This document shows, one piece after another, positions 7,432 to 17,000 of a stretch of DNA of 22,191 nucleotides (position 1 is its first letter; the number at the start of each line of letters is the position of its first letter). The notes under the pieces were generated by a model. That model saw only the letters and a list, made by a program, of their open reading frames with translations. It was not told the DNA's origin and did no database searches. Source of the stretch: a virus. The position numbers were made by a program, and so were the translations under genes. The stretch spans positions 1-22,191 of IMG/VR virus record IMGVR_UViG_3300032088_000103; one strand, written 5' to 3'.

Positions 7432-8616
7432 ATGAATATATTAACTGACATACTAAGTTTAATACAAAGAGGGAAGTTTACTAACGTTGCAGGAAAAGAT
7501 GACGTTGTTGTATTAGGTATGTGGAATGAGAAACCTGAAATGACAGGTGTTGCTTCTCCTATACCATATAAGTCAGTTAAGCTGATTAAAGTTAAAGACC
7601 TTGCTTCATCTGAAAACTGCGTTAATGAGAACATCATTAAGGTAAGTGACTCTGTTGGTGTATTTAAAAAAGAAGATATAGATCCAGCAACTGGAAAGTG
7701 TACAAGCTTTTTTAGGGGTCTATATTCAATGAGCCCAAACCTTTCTATAAAACTATCAGCAGATGATGATTATATTGAGTTTGATTCAGAAGGAGAACCA
7801 AACTTAGCAGCTAATGTTGGTAGTGGTAAAAAAGTATGGAAAGATAAAGTTGGTGAGACACTTAACTTCAGAACATTAGTTGAGGGTAATGGGATTACTA
7901 TTGGTGAATCAACAAATGAGATCACTATAAATGCTACAGATAATAACACAACATATACTTATACTAGTTCTCAATCAGGTGTTAATGTAGACTTAAAACT
8001 AACCGGTTCTGATGGATCATTAGGTAATGTAAAATTAGTTGCAGGTAATAATATAGTTTTATCTGACTCAGGATCAAATGAGGTAACAATTGATGCAGCT
8101 GGTGGTGGCGGTGGTGGTATGACTAGCTTCAATGTATATGATGAGAATCCAGGTGGTGCAGGACCAGGCTTTACTGTAAATGATGCAGATAATGTTTTAT
8201 TTTGGGGACGTAATGGAGTAGGAACAGTAACTGGTGTTCCTTTAGGTTCAACAGCTAATCCTAAGTCAGTAGCAATAGCATTAGATCATTATTATGAATC
8301 ATATGTAGGTATATTAAGCCAAGTTGGCACGGGTGTTCCAACGGAAGAAGTAAAGTATAATGATTTATCTCCAGCAAACTCATTAACTTGGACCAGATTA
8401 TCAGCAGGACAGTATAGAGGAACATGGGCTACACCAATTGACTCAACTAAAGCTACTTTTGAAATATCACAAACTTTTAAAGCAGGTCCATCATTTGCTA
8501 ATATAGTAAGTGTAGGCAATAACTGGATTAATGTTATATGTGGTGAGCCTTCAACAAGTGTACTTGAAGATGATAGATTGGGTGGTACAATGTTAAAAGT
8601 TAGAATTTACCCATAA
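7432..8616 (+). CDS. Fibre-like virion protein, 394 residues, with GSDG repeat module
   Basis: The N-terminal peptide (ILTDILSLIQRGK) and the following DDVVVLG segment ending in DLAS match the starts of the 1341-residue fibre and, for the peptide only, the 1088-residue fibre, so the three probably attach to the same virion site. Residues about 147-222 carry beta-rich fibre motifs, including the module LTGSDG...LVAGNNI...IDA (residues 183-222), also found twice in the 1341-residue protein. A glycine run (about 224-229) acts as a hinge before a C-terminal domain of about 160 residues, likely the receptor-binding or cap part; I do not recognise its fold. Start at ATG 7432, three bases after the previous stop. 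Adsorption apparatus is the likely role. Confidence 0.7.
   Translation: MNILTDILSLIQRGKFTNVAGKDDVVVLGMWNEKPEMTGVASPIPYKSVKLIKVKDLASSENCVNENIIKVSDSVGVFKKEDIDPATGKCTSFFRGLYSMSPNLSIKLSADDDYIEFDSEGEPNLAANVGSGKKVWKDKVGETLNFRTLVEGNGITIGESTNEITINATDNNTTYTYTSSQSGVNVDLKLTGSDGSLGNVKLVAGNNIVLSDSGSNEVTIDAAGGGGGGMTSFNVYDENPGGAGPGFTVNDADNVLFWGRNGVGTVTGVPLGSTANPKSVAIALDHYYESYVGILSQVGTGVPTEEVKYNDLSPANSLTWTRLSAGQYRGTWATPIDSTKATFEISQTFKAGPSFANIVSVGNNWINVICGEPSTSVLEDDRLGGTMLKVRIYP
7978..8097 (+). repeat. GSDG module, copy in the 394-residue fibre-like protein
   Basis: It encodes a 40-residue beta module with the pattern NVDLKLTGSDG, LVAGNNI, then GSNEVTIDA. Related copies lie at 10285-10398 and 11608-11724 in the 1341-residue fibre, which indicates duplication or exchange between neighbouring fibre genes. 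Confidence 0.65.
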
Positions 8617-8626
8617 AATAAATATA

Positions 8627-9091
8627 ATGAGTGATAAAAAACCCAGAAAGAAGTTTAGAGATACCAAGGTAGGAAAGTTCCTTGTTGGTAATGGTTCTGC
8701 TATTGTAGATACAGTAGGAGATTTATTACCAGACTCTGGTGTTCTTGGTATAGTAAAGAATCTTATAGATAAAGATCCTGCTATGCCACCAGAAGACAAA
8801 GAGAAAGCTTTAAAACTTTTAGAATTAGATCAGATAGAACTTCAAGAAGTTAGTAAAAGATGGGAGTCAGACATGAAATCAGATTCATGGCTCTCTAAAA
8901 ATACAAGACCTATGACATTAATTTATTTAACTGTTATTACGTCCTTGTACATTATTCTTGACTCATTAGATATAGCATTTGATATAGATGATAGTTGGGT
9001 AGAATTATTAAAGACCTTGTTAGTTACAATTTATGTAGCTTATTTTGGGTCACGTGGATTTGAAAAATATACAACAATTAATAAAAAATAA
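8627..9091 (+). CDS. GTA-type holin-like membrane protein (3TM holin family)
   Basis: This 154-residue protein has a basic N-terminus, an amphipathic helical region up to about residue 80, then the signature R78-W-x2-D-M-x-S-D86-S-W-L-S-K-N-x-R-P, followed by membrane segments at about 97-116 and 126-141. The signature and topology match the family described as holin of 3TMs for gene-transfer-agent release, often found next to tail genes in phages. The role would be inner-membrane permeabilisation during lysis, though experimental proof for most members is lacking. It sits inside the structural block, and another holin of a different family is at 3139-3552. Start at ATG 8627 after an A/T-rich leader. 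Confidence 0.8.
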   Translation: MSDKKPRKKFRDTKVGKFLVGNGSAIVDTVGDLLPDSGVLGIVKNLIDKDPAMPPEDKEKALKLLELDQIELQEVSKRWESDMKSDSWLSKNTRPMTLIYLTVITSLYIILDSLDIAFDIDDSWVELLKTLLVTIYVAYFGSRGFEKYTTINKK

Positions 9092-9096
9092 AAATT

Positions 9097-9354
9097 ATGC
9101 AAAATAATATGAAAAATTCCTACAAGGTAGGAGGAGCTAGAAAGAAAAAAGACTCTTATGGAGATGGTGGTATGGATTATTCATACCAAAATATGTTTGC
9201 TAAAATGGGTGGTGCTATGGGAACTACAGACGTAATGGATGTAATCCAAGGTTCTAGTGAAATGCAAATGAGAAGAGGTGGCTCAGTAAAGAAAAAGAAA
9301 GGTACCAAAAAAGGTATGGTTAGAAAAACTGCACGTAGAGCATATAAAAAATAA
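9097..9354 (+). CDS. Small highly basic Gly-Gly protein, 85 residues
   Basis: The protein contains YKVGG, GDGG, AKMGG and RRGG motifs spaced through the sequence and ends in a very basic tail (KKKKGTKKGMVRKTARRAYKK has over half Lys/Arg). A central Met/Gly helix (MFAKMGGAMGTTDVMDVI) recalls the 78-residue protein at 7192-7428. The first ATG is used; another four codons later is possible. It follows the GTA-type holin by 5 bases and precedes the CDGSH mini-gene by 3 bases. I do not recognise a family. The charge would suit binding to DNA or to acidic capsid surfaces, but that is only inference. Confidence 0.65.
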   Translation: MQNNMKNSYKVGGARKKKDSYGDGGMDYSYQNMFAKMGGAMGTTDVMDVIQGSSEMQMRRGGSVKKKKGTKKGMVRKTARRAYKK

Positions 9355-9357
9355 AAT

Positions 9358-9444
9358 ATGAATAATAATAGACAACAATGTGCATGTGGAAATACACAAA
9401 GTGCTGATGGTACTTGTGATGGATCTCACTTGCTTAAAAAATAA
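9358..9444 (+). CDS. 28-residue CDGSH-like iron-sulfur mini-protein
   Basis: The whole protein is little more than a CDGSH motif: CACGNTQSADGTCDGSH at residues 8-24, then LLKK. CDGSH (NEET-type) domains bind a 2Fe-2S cluster through three Cys and one His, with consensus C-x-C-x2-[ST]-x3-P-x-C-D-G-[SAT]-H. Here Cys8, Cys10, Thr13, Cys20, Asp21, Gly22 and His24 fit. The gap between the second and third Cys is nine residues instead of eight, and the usual Pro is missing. The gene has an ATG, an A/T-rich leader (AAATAAAAT) and tight spacing (3 bases from the previous gene, 5 to the next), all as in its neighbours. NEET proteins usually form dimers over longer chains, so this would be a minimal form. 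Zinc binding is an alternative. Family membership rests on the motif only. Confidence 0.65.
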   Translation: MNNNRQQCACGNTQSADGTCDGSHLLKK

Positions 9445-9449
9445 TAATC

Positions 9450-9677
9450 ATGGCTAAAAAAATATCATTCCCAATGGGAGACGGAAAGGTAGAGAATGGG
9501 TATTTTGACCCAACTTCTATACCAGCAAAAATTCAAGCAAAAAAGAATGCAACTGCTACTGCAACTAGAATGAGACTAGCTGCACAAGGAGTTGAGATTA
9601 AACGTATGTCTACTAGAGCATCTGAACCAGTTCAATCAGAAGCTTTTAAAAATGGATATAGAAACGGTAAAAAATAA
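9450..9677 (+). CDS. Small basic protein of unknown function, 75 residues
   Basis: I do not recognise this protein. It begins MAKKISFPMGDGKVENGYFD and continues with an Ala/Thr/Lys/Arg-rich helical part (IQAKKNATATATRMRLAAQG), ending basic (FKNGYRNGKK). There are no cysteines, membrane segments or catalytic motifs. Start at ATG 9450 after an A/T-rich leader, 5 bases after the CDGSH mini-gene. Its position among structural genes suggests a virion or assembly role. Confidence 0.6.
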   Translation: MAKKISFPMGDGKVENGYFDPTSIPAKIQAKKNATATATRMRLAAQGVEIKRMSTRASEPVQSEAFKNGYRNGKK

Positions 9678-9683
9678 ATTACT

Positions 9684-10028
9684 ATGGCAACATTAACAGC
9701 ACAACAAATAACTCAAGCGGGTATAGTACCTGTAACAGTAACTCCTGAACCAGCAGGTGATAAACTTGCAAATACAGGAAAGCAATTTTTTCATATTGAA
9801 AATGCCAGTGGTTCATCAGTAACAGCTACAGTTGTTCCTGTAGTTACTACTGTTGTAGATCCTTTGTTAGGAGTACTTACAAAAGAAGATGCTGTTTTAA
9901 CATTAGCTGCTAATCAAGAAGGGTTCTTAGGACCTTTTGAAGTTGATGCTTTTAATGATGTTGATGGTAATATAACAATAACATGTTCAGGAACGGCTAG
10001 TATTAAACTATCTGCACTGTACTTATAA
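9684..10028 (+). CDS. Conserved phage virion protein with GPF motif, 114 residues
   Basis: The sequence MATLTAQQITQAGIVP, a mid-part with GKQFFHIENASG, the GFLGPFEVDAFND motif (residues about 79-92), and a final beta stretch (GNITITCSGTASIKLSALYL) follow a pattern I know from many small phage structural proteins: T-x-A-G, F-x-H/V-x-N-G-S, G-P-F, then a short C-terminal strand. These are all-beta proteins in head or tail gene clusters, often annotated hypothetical or head-decoration-like. It sits 10 bases before the large fibre gene. The exact virion position cannot be told from sequence. Confidence 0.7.
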   Translation: MATLTAQQITQAGIVPVTVTPEPAGDKLANTGKQFFHIENASGSSVTATVVPVVTTVVDPLLGVLTKEDAVLTLAANQEGFLGPFEVDAFNDVDGNITITCSGTASIKLSALYL

Positions 10029-10038
10029 ATAAAAAACA

Positions 10039-13000
10039 ATGGGCTCATTATTACAAGATGTAATTGGATTATTTTCCAAGAAAAAATATGCACCAAAACC
10101 ATATGATGTAAATACAGATGGTAAGGAAGATTACTTAGTTTTATCTACTAAACAAGATAGTTCTTTAAATGTTATGGCATATCTGCCTAAACTAGATCAA
10201 GAATTGATTTCAATATTTGATCTTGCTTCTGCTATCAATGGTGCAGGAAATACCACTTATGATTTTGCAAATGTGGATCTAGCTGGTAAAACTAATCTTA
10301 ACCTGACTGGTTCAGATGGTACTGTAGATACAGTAAGTCTTGTTGGAAAAACAGGAATAACCGTTGTAAGTAATGGATCTGATGTAGAACTTAGTGTTAC
10401 ATCAGGAACTTGGGTAGAATGTACTGGATCTAATACAGCCAATGTTATCCCAATGTGGGATGGTGGTACTTGTTCTCTTGGTGAGAGTGAGCTTGTTTAT
10501 GATGGTGCTAATCAATATGAATTAATCAACAATAAGAAATTTAAAGTTGCTTGGTTAAGTATGGCAGCAAACCCAGCTGTCATAGACACATCTAATGGTA
10601 CAGGGTCTGTTGGTCAGGTTCTTACAGTAGGTGCTGGTAATACCTTAGAGTGGACTACAAATGGTACCGGGTCAATGTCTTCATGGAACTTAACTGCTGA
10701 CAATGCTGCATCATCTGTAGTGTCAGATAATAATACAGTAGATATAGCAGGAGGTGCTAAAATAAGCACAGTAAATATTGCAAATACAGTAACAGTTAAT
10801 CACGATAATACAACTAGAACAGATACTACTTCTTCTGTAACTCCTGGACCTGGTGTCCAGTTTTCTGTTATAGATACTATAGTGTCAGATGCAACAGGTC
10901 ACATTACAGATGTTAATACTAAGAATGTAACAATGCCTACTATAACAGGCGTTACTAGTGTTGGTACTGATACTCCTGATACAATATCTATTGGAGGAAC
11001 AGCACAAGATCCAACTGTAAACACTATTACAGGAGCAGTTGGTGATAATAATACTTGGTTAGTAACAGGAGACGATGTATATGAATATATAACTAATCTT
11101 GGTCTTGTAGAAAGTGTGACTGGTGGTGTTGGTATCAACTTAACTGGAACAGCGGCAGATCCAATAGTCAATATAGACTATGCGGGTGTAGATAATGCAA
11201 TTATAGTTGCACCTACAGAAGTAATTACAGATAATGATTACTTATGGTTTAGTGATGCATCAGATAATAATATAAAGAAAGTTAAGGTTTCTGATCTACC
11301 TGATAATGCTTCTGGTGTTCAACAAATTATAGCAGGAACAAACATAAGCATTACTCCAATAAATGGACAAGGAATAGTTACAGTTAATTCAACTGATCAA
11401 TTTACAGGAACAGTTACATCAGTAGATACATCTAATGGTGTATTTGTAGATGTATCAGGTGGGGTAATAACTTCAGCAGGAACCATCACAGCAGAGTTAT
11501 CTGCAACAGGAACTCCTGACTCTAGTAAATATTTAAGAGGTGATAATACTTGGGCAACTATCCCGGCAGATAATGACACAACATATACTTTATCTTCTGT
11601 ACAAAATTTATCTGATATAGATCTTACATTAAATGGTTCAGATGGTACATCAGATGTAGTATCAGTAATAGCGGGTACTGGTATAACATTAACAAATACT
11701 GGAAGTGATTTTAGAATTGATGGTAACATAGGAACAGTAACAAGTGTTTCATCTACAACAGCAGGAGATGCTTTAGATGTGTTAGTTGCAAACCCAACAA
11801 GTACTCCTGCTCTAGATTTTACATGGGCAGGTGATGCTACACAATATGTAGACGGTGCAGGTAATTTAGCTTTATTAACCTCAATACCAACCAACCTAAT
11901 ATTAACTACAACAGGAACTAGTGGTGCTGCTACTTTAGTTGGTAATACTTTAAATGTTCCTCAATATGCTTCAGGAGCAGTTACTATACTAGATAATGGT
12001 ACATCATTAACAGCTGCAGTTCAATCAATTGATTTTGTAGGAGCAGGTGTAACATTAACAGAACCAACTCCAGATAATATAGTAGTTACAATACCTGATA
12101 CAATTTATACAAATGACCCTGGTATTACAGTTGATAATACAACTAATAAGATAGGACTAGATTACTCAGGAACAGATAACTATATATACTTAACTAGCCT
12201 TAAAGCCCCAGATGCAACATCATTAATAAACTGGTCAGAAGCATCAGGTGCTACACCTATGGTATTTAATGCTTCAATTAGTGATATTGTTAATATTGGT
12301 TCAGCCGGTTGGGATTTACAAGGTGATATAGGAGCAGCTAAAAATATAGGTAATGGTGATATAGCTCTTATACAAGGTGGTGTTGCTCTTACTTCTTCAA
12401 CATCTGGTACTAATGTTTTAACATTAGACTTAGATAATACAGCAGTAACTGCAGGAGCCTATACTAATGCAGATATAACTGTAGATGCACAAGGTAGAAT
12501 AACAGCAGCAGCAAATGGCACCGGAGGAGGTGGATCAATGTCAAGCTTCTTTATAACAGATGGTGTTACAACTGAAGAAGTTGAAGATGCTAATACTATA
12601 ACTTTCTCTGCAGCAACAGGTTCAGCTGGAGGAGGTTTAACAATTGATGTAACTGGAACGGACACTGTTACTATAGGTGTTGATACAGTAGGTGCTGACA
12701 ATCTAATTATGGCTAGACCTACTCTTGCGGGTATTGCTAGTTTAGATTACTTTATGTTTAGTGATACTAACGGGGGTGATCAACTTTATAAGCAACAGTT
12801 TTATTTAATGCCAGGATACTATGCAGGTTTCTGGACAAGAGGAGATAATTTAAATACAGGTAGTGGTCTTGCTTCCCCAACAGATTTTGAATTAAATATT
12901 GAAGGAGGAATAGGTATTACAACTAATGCTACTACTGCTGGCTCAACTCCAGTTATTAATACAGTAGCTATAGACTTAGATAATACTGGTGTAACAGCCG

Positions 13001-14064
13001 GGTCTTATACCAATGCAGACATTACAGTAAATGCTCAAGGGCAAATTACTGTAGCATCTAACGGAACTGGAGGAGGTGGTATGACATCATGGACAGTACA
13101 GGCTGATGGTGGTACAGATCAGGTTATAACAAATGGAGATAAGTTAAACTTAATAGGAACAGCTCCTATTAGCACGTTTGCACAAGCTACAGATGAGGTA
13201 GTATTTACACATGATACATCAGGTGTTACAGCAGGAAGTTATACTAATGCTAATATTACTATAGATAATATGGGGCATATTACTGCTGCTGCTAACGGTA
13301 CTGGAGGTGGAGTTACTGCTGTAAACTTTAATTTAGGAACAAGTACAGGTGCTCCTTTAAGTGGGATCATTAATGGTCAAGCTCTAAACTTAACATCAAA
13401 TGTATTTACTGGAGGGACTAATGTAGGACATGTACCATCATATGGTTCTGATCCTGGTAGCCAAAAGTTTTATTTAGATGCAACAGGTCAATGGTCTGAG
13501 CCGGGTAGTACATCTATTATTGCAGGTTGTGGTATTAATAAAAATGGTAGTACAGTAAGTGTAGAATATGGACCTTTAGCAACAAACGTAATTAACTGTG
13601 CTGCAAATGGTATTAAAGAAAATGTAGATCTTGAAAAAGATACAATAATATATAATGATGTAGACTCAGGAGGTTTAGGAATTGATGAGGTAAAAGAATT
13701 AGTAATTGCTGATTTACTAGATAGAATGGTATCTAGAAGTACTTTTGCTCAGGCTGCAGCATGGTGTTCTTTTGATACAGGTGGAAGCATATTTACAAAT
13801 TCAGGTAGATCAGGAATAGGTACATTATCAGTAACTAGTAATGGTACAGCATCATCTACTTTAAGTTGGACAACTCCATTATCAGGAACAAATTATTTAG
13901 TATGTTTAACAACTGAAAGTTCAACCACAGCTTTTCATACATATGTTAGACTAAAGACTACAACCAGTTGTATAATTGGTACAAATAATATTACTAATCC
14001 AAATATACCGGCAGCTACTTTAGTTAACGTTGTAATTTATGATGTTGGATTAAATACTATATAA
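10039..14064 (+). CDS. Large repeat-rich tail fibre / adhesin, 1341 residues
   Basis: This is a long beta-rich, Ser/Thr/Asn/Gly-rich protein. Residues about 1-55 match the starts of the 394-residue protein (LLQDVIGLFSKKK, EDYLVLS, DLAS), a likely virion docking segment. Internal modules include two GSDG units (residues 83-120 and 524-562), many V-T-S-V / I-x-G-T-x-I type strands, and three copies of a 36-37-residue repeat (796-832, 978-1014, 1056-1091) with the core Y-T-N-A-[DN]-I-T-[VI], G-x-I-T and N-G-T-G-G-G. That repeat type is well known from phage tail fibres. From about residue 1232 a compact C-terminal domain (FAQAAAWCSFDTGG, then SGTNYLVCLTTES) resembles the receptor-binding ends of many fibres. 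It should recognise the host surface. Glycine-rich joints probably separate fibre segments. Confidence 0.88.
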   Translation: MGSLLQDVIGLFSKKKYAPKPYDVNTDGKEDYLVLSTKQDSSLNVMAYLPKLDQELISIFDLASAINGAGNTTYDFANVDLAGKTNLNLTGSDGTVDTVSLVGKTGITVVSNGSDVELSVTSGTWVECTGSNTANVIPMWDGGTCSLGESELVYDGANQYELINNKKFKVAWLSMAANPAVIDTSNGTGSVGQVLTVGAGNTLEWTTNGTGSMSSWNLTADNAASSVVSDNNTVDIAGGAKISTVNIANTVTVNHDNTTRTDTTSSVTPGPGVQFSVIDTIVSDATGHITDVNTKNVTMPTITGVTSVGTDTPDTISIGGTAQDPTVNTITGAVGDNNTWLVTGDDVYEYITNLGLVESVTGGVGINLTGTAADPIVNIDYAGVDNAIIVAPTEVITDNDYLWFSDASDNNIKKVKVSDLPDNASGVQQIIAGTNISITPINGQGIVTVNSTDQFTGTVTSVDTSNGVFVDVSGGVITSAGTITAELSATGTPDSSKYLRGDNTWATIPADNDTTYTLSSVQNLSDIDLTLNGSDGTSDVVSVIAGTGITLTNTGSDFRIDGNIGTVTSVSSTTAGDALDVLVANPTSTPALDFTWAGDATQYVDGAGNLALLTSIPTNLILTTTGTSGAATLVGNTLNVPQYASGAVTILDNGTSLTAAVQSIDFVGAGVTLTEPTPDNIVVTIPDTIYTNDPGITVDNTTNKIGLDYSGTDNYIYLTSLKAPDATSLINWSEASGATPMVFNASISDIVNIGSAGWDLQGDIGAAKNIGNGDIALIQGGVALTSSTSGTNVLTLDLDNTAVTAGAYTNADITVDAQGRITAAANGTGGGGSMSSFFITDGVTTEEVEDANTITFSAATGSAGGGLTIDVTGTDTVTIGVDTVGADNLIMARPTLAGIASLDYFMFSDTNGGDQLYKQQFYLMPGYYAGFWTRGDNLNTGSGLASPTDFELNIEGGIGITTNATTAGSTPVINTVAIDLDNTGVTAGSYTNADITVNAQGQITVASNGTGGGGMTSWTVQADGGTDQVITNGDKLNLIGTAPISTFAQATDEVVFTHDTSGVTAGSYTNANITIDNMGHITAAANGTGGGVTAVNFNLGTSTGAPLSGIINGQALNLTSNVFTGGTNVGHVPSYGSDPGSQKFYLDATGQWSEPGSTSIIAGCGINKNGSTVSVEYGPLATNVINCAANGIKENVDLEKDTIIYNDVDSGGLGIDEVKELVIADLLDRMVSRSTFAQAAAWCSFDTGGSIFTNSGRSGIGTLSVTSNGTASSTLSWTTPLSGTNYLVCLTTESSTTAFHTYVRLKTTTSCIIGTNNITNPNIPAATLVNVVIYDVGLNTI
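10285..10398 (+). repeat. GSDG module, copy 1 in the 1341-residue fibre
   Basis: It encodes 38 residues with LNLTGSDG, SLVGKTGI and GSDVELSV. It is related to modules at 7978-8097 and 11608-11724. Confidence 0.6.
11608..11724 (+). repeat. GSDG module, copy 2 in the 1341-residue fibre
   Basis: It encodes 39 residues with LTLNGSDG, VIAGTGI and GSDFRIDG. The residues before it (TTYTLSS) also match those before the copy in the 394-residue protein (TTYTYTSS), so the shared block is longer than the module itself. Confidence 0.6.
12424..12534 (+). repeat. Fibre repeat with core YTNADITVDAQG, copy 1
   Basis: It encodes 37 residues from LDLDNTAVTAG to NGTGGGG, with the core YTNADITVDAQGRIT. It is the first of three copies and ends in a Gly run followed by MSS. 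Confidence 0.75.
12970..13080 (+). repeat. Fibre repeat with core YTNADITVNAQG, copy 2
   Basis: It encodes 37 residues aligned without gaps to copy 1, with the core YTNADITVNAQGQIT. It again ends in NGTGGGG followed by MTS. Confidence 0.75.
13204..13311 (+). repeat. Fibre repeat with core YTNANITIDNMG, copy 3
   Basis: It encodes 36 residues with the core YTNANITIDNMGHIT and ends in NGTGGG. It is the most diverged copy, lying nearest the C-terminal receptor-binding part. Confidence 0.7.
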
Positions 14065-14084
14065 TAAAACTAAAATAAAAAGAA

Positions 14085-17000
14085 ATGAGTGTTTATATAC
14101 AAGAGGTCTTAGGGCTACTAAAAAGAAATAAAAAGAAGACAAAACTAGACAAAATGAGAGATCATTTTGAGTTTGGTAAACTTTATAATAACAGTTCCCT
14201 GAATACAGGTGCGGCTTATAACCCTAAGATGGAACCTTTTGTTGTGAAGTTTGGTGACTTAGTATGTGAAGTTACTGAGAACTTAACAAGAACACAACCT
14301 GGCTCAGGTAATTTAGGAGTTGTTCCTGTGTATACAACACCAGAAGGCTCATGTGCATGGGATACATTAATGGATTCTATCATAACACAAAATGCAGTAG
14401 GTGATACTATTAATATTGCAGGTGACTTATATGTACAAGGTACTATAACAACTCCAACATTAACAGAAGACCGTGTTGTTATTGTAGGACCAGGAGGTGT
14501 ATTAGAAGATGATGGTAACTTTACAATGGATGGAGTTACATTTACTGCATTAGTAAATGTACAACATGGTAGTATTACAGCATCCCCAAATGTTCCAACA
14601 ACTACTACAACTTTAAATTCAAATATTATACTTAATGGACCAGTAACTGACTCACAAGGAAATGTAGGTCAATTATCTCAAGTACTTGTAGGTTTAGGTG
14701 ACGGAAGAGTTATATGGTCAGATGATGATGTTGTAGAAGCTTTGACTTATGGAAGTTTATGGCAAGGTAATATAAACAATTTAAAACAAGAGTTACCTAT
14801 TGGAACAGCAGATCAGATTCTTATTTCTGATGGTACTACTTTTGCATGGCAAGATAATCCTGCTGCAATTGTAGGTGAAATATGTGCTGTATATAGAATT
14901 CCTTTATGGACACCTGATTCAAATACATTAGGTTGTTCTTTATTAATACAGGATGGTAACTCAACAACGCCTGCTACTAAGATTACTAATGATGGTAAGC
15001 TACAACAAACAAAAGAATTATTCTTAGATACAGTAGCACAAGATGATACTCTTACAGAAGTATTAGTAAGAGACACAGGTGCTTCTAATGAAGTTAAGTT
15101 TAGAGATGTAGCTACAATTGTTCCTCCTGTAGGATTTGATACACTTGTGATGAGTGATGTTAATGACTGGACACAAACTTACCTTAATGCATATGTACCT
15201 CTTGATGATACAAGTGTAGCATATATGCGTATTGGTGGTATGACAGGATTAACAGATGGTCAAGAAGGACACGTCATTGCAGAAAATGTAAAGAGTGGTG
15301 CTCTTCTAGCACAAGATGCTATTAGATTCCCAAATGGTTGGGGTATTCCGGGTGAACTATGGAACAATCAGGTATCATGGACAATAGGTGCCAATGGTAT
15401 GAATGGATATAAAGATACAGATACACTGTTATTTGGTGAGACACTTAAATTTAAATATATAAACTACCAAGCACCCGGTCAAGCAAATAATGTTTTATTT
15501 TGGGATGCTTGTTGTAAACTTTATTCATCTAATCAATGTCCTGTAGGAACAAATCAAACACTTACAACAGATGAAAATATAGCTATATCAAGTCAAGCTG
15601 TAGTTGTTGATGATGGCTTTGGTGGATATGGTCTTACTTATGCATTACAAACTAATGTTAGTAATGGTACATTAAATTTCAATACAACTACTGGTCAATA
15701 TACATATACTCCAGCTACTAATTATTTTGGTACAGATCAATTTACTTATACAGCAACTGATGGATATTGTACAACAGATCCTATTACTGTAACAATTATT
15801 GTTAATGCAGTAGCTGAACCACCTATATGGACTAGCTCATGTCCTGACACAAGTAGTCTTATAGCAGGAGATGTTTATACATATAATTATACAGTAAGTG
15901 ATCCAGATCACGCATGTAACCAACTCAGTGTAAGTTTTACTTTAACAGATAATGCTACTGGTCTTCCGGCTACATGGCTAACTAATACGTATAATAATGA
16001 CTGTACTGGTACTATAACAGGAACTTATCCTGTAACAGGTGGTGTATTCACATTAGCCTTGACAGTAACAGATACTGATACTCCTGCTAACTCTACAGGT
16101 CAAGTTTGTAATATAGCAGGTCTTGTCCCAGATAAGGATACATTCTTTAATTTCTGGTTTGATCTATCAGGATCAATGGATGATATTGTAAATACAATAG
16201 CATCAAACTCAAGTTTAGCAAGAGTATATTCTCAATCAGATACTGGTGGTACAGGTACAGGAACAAGTACTCTTCAAATGAATCCCGGCATAGGTGGTCT
16301 AAGAAGAGTTGACGTTCCACTAAATGTTGCTGCTGGATGGAATAGTAGTTCAACTAATGGAAATTCTTCATGGTGGTGTGTAAGACCAGGTATGAGTGTA
16401 TCAGGTCCAGGAATTCTACCAGGAACGTTTGTTGCAGCTACAAACTTTACTGCTATACCGGGGCAAATGACACTAGAGGATGCCGGTGGAAACGCTATAA
16501 TTCATACTGTAGCTGCAAATACAGAGTTAACATTTGAGTTAACTGCTACAATGATAGGTACTGATTATACTGATATAAATAATTTAAGAAATACATTCCA
16601 AGACTTTTATGCTACAGGTCAAACATATGCTCAAGAAACAGCAGCTGGTGTACCGCATAATTCAGCAACAAATGGTGTAGATGGATATAATTCACACATT
16701 ATATGGTGTCATGATGCTACTGAACACCCTATAGATGGTTTAGCTAACAGGGGTTTAGGTCAAGCTGGTAACGGTGCTTTAGATGTTGGACCAGTTTCAG
16801 ATACCTCTCAAGCAAACGCAGATTGGTTCTTTGATGCCACTCAAATTTTTATGTTTGCAATTTATGATGAGTCTTGTTGTGGTGGTGCTAGATATTTCAA
16901 TTTTTGGGATACAAGAAATACAAGTACGGGTGGTGATACTGTAGGTGATACACAGAGAGTGGTTAATACATTTAATAATACATCTAACTCTGTAACTTTG

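Noticed and set aside
7227-7637. Minus-strand 136-codon frame opposite the 78-codon gene and fibre start
   Set aside because: The plus-strand genes here are coupled and share motifs with other late genes. The antisense frame spans two genes and has a shadow-like composition.
10257-12701. Several antisense frames inside the 1341-residue fibre gene (61 to 165 codons)
   Set aside because: They are Val/Pro/Ser-rich shadows produced by the biased Thr/Asn/Gly codons of the fibre, with no start context or family resemblance.
12424-13311. CRISPR array or transposon-type direct repeats
   Set aside because: The repeats are in-frame, protein-level copies with uneven spacing and diverged DNA. They are fibre modules.
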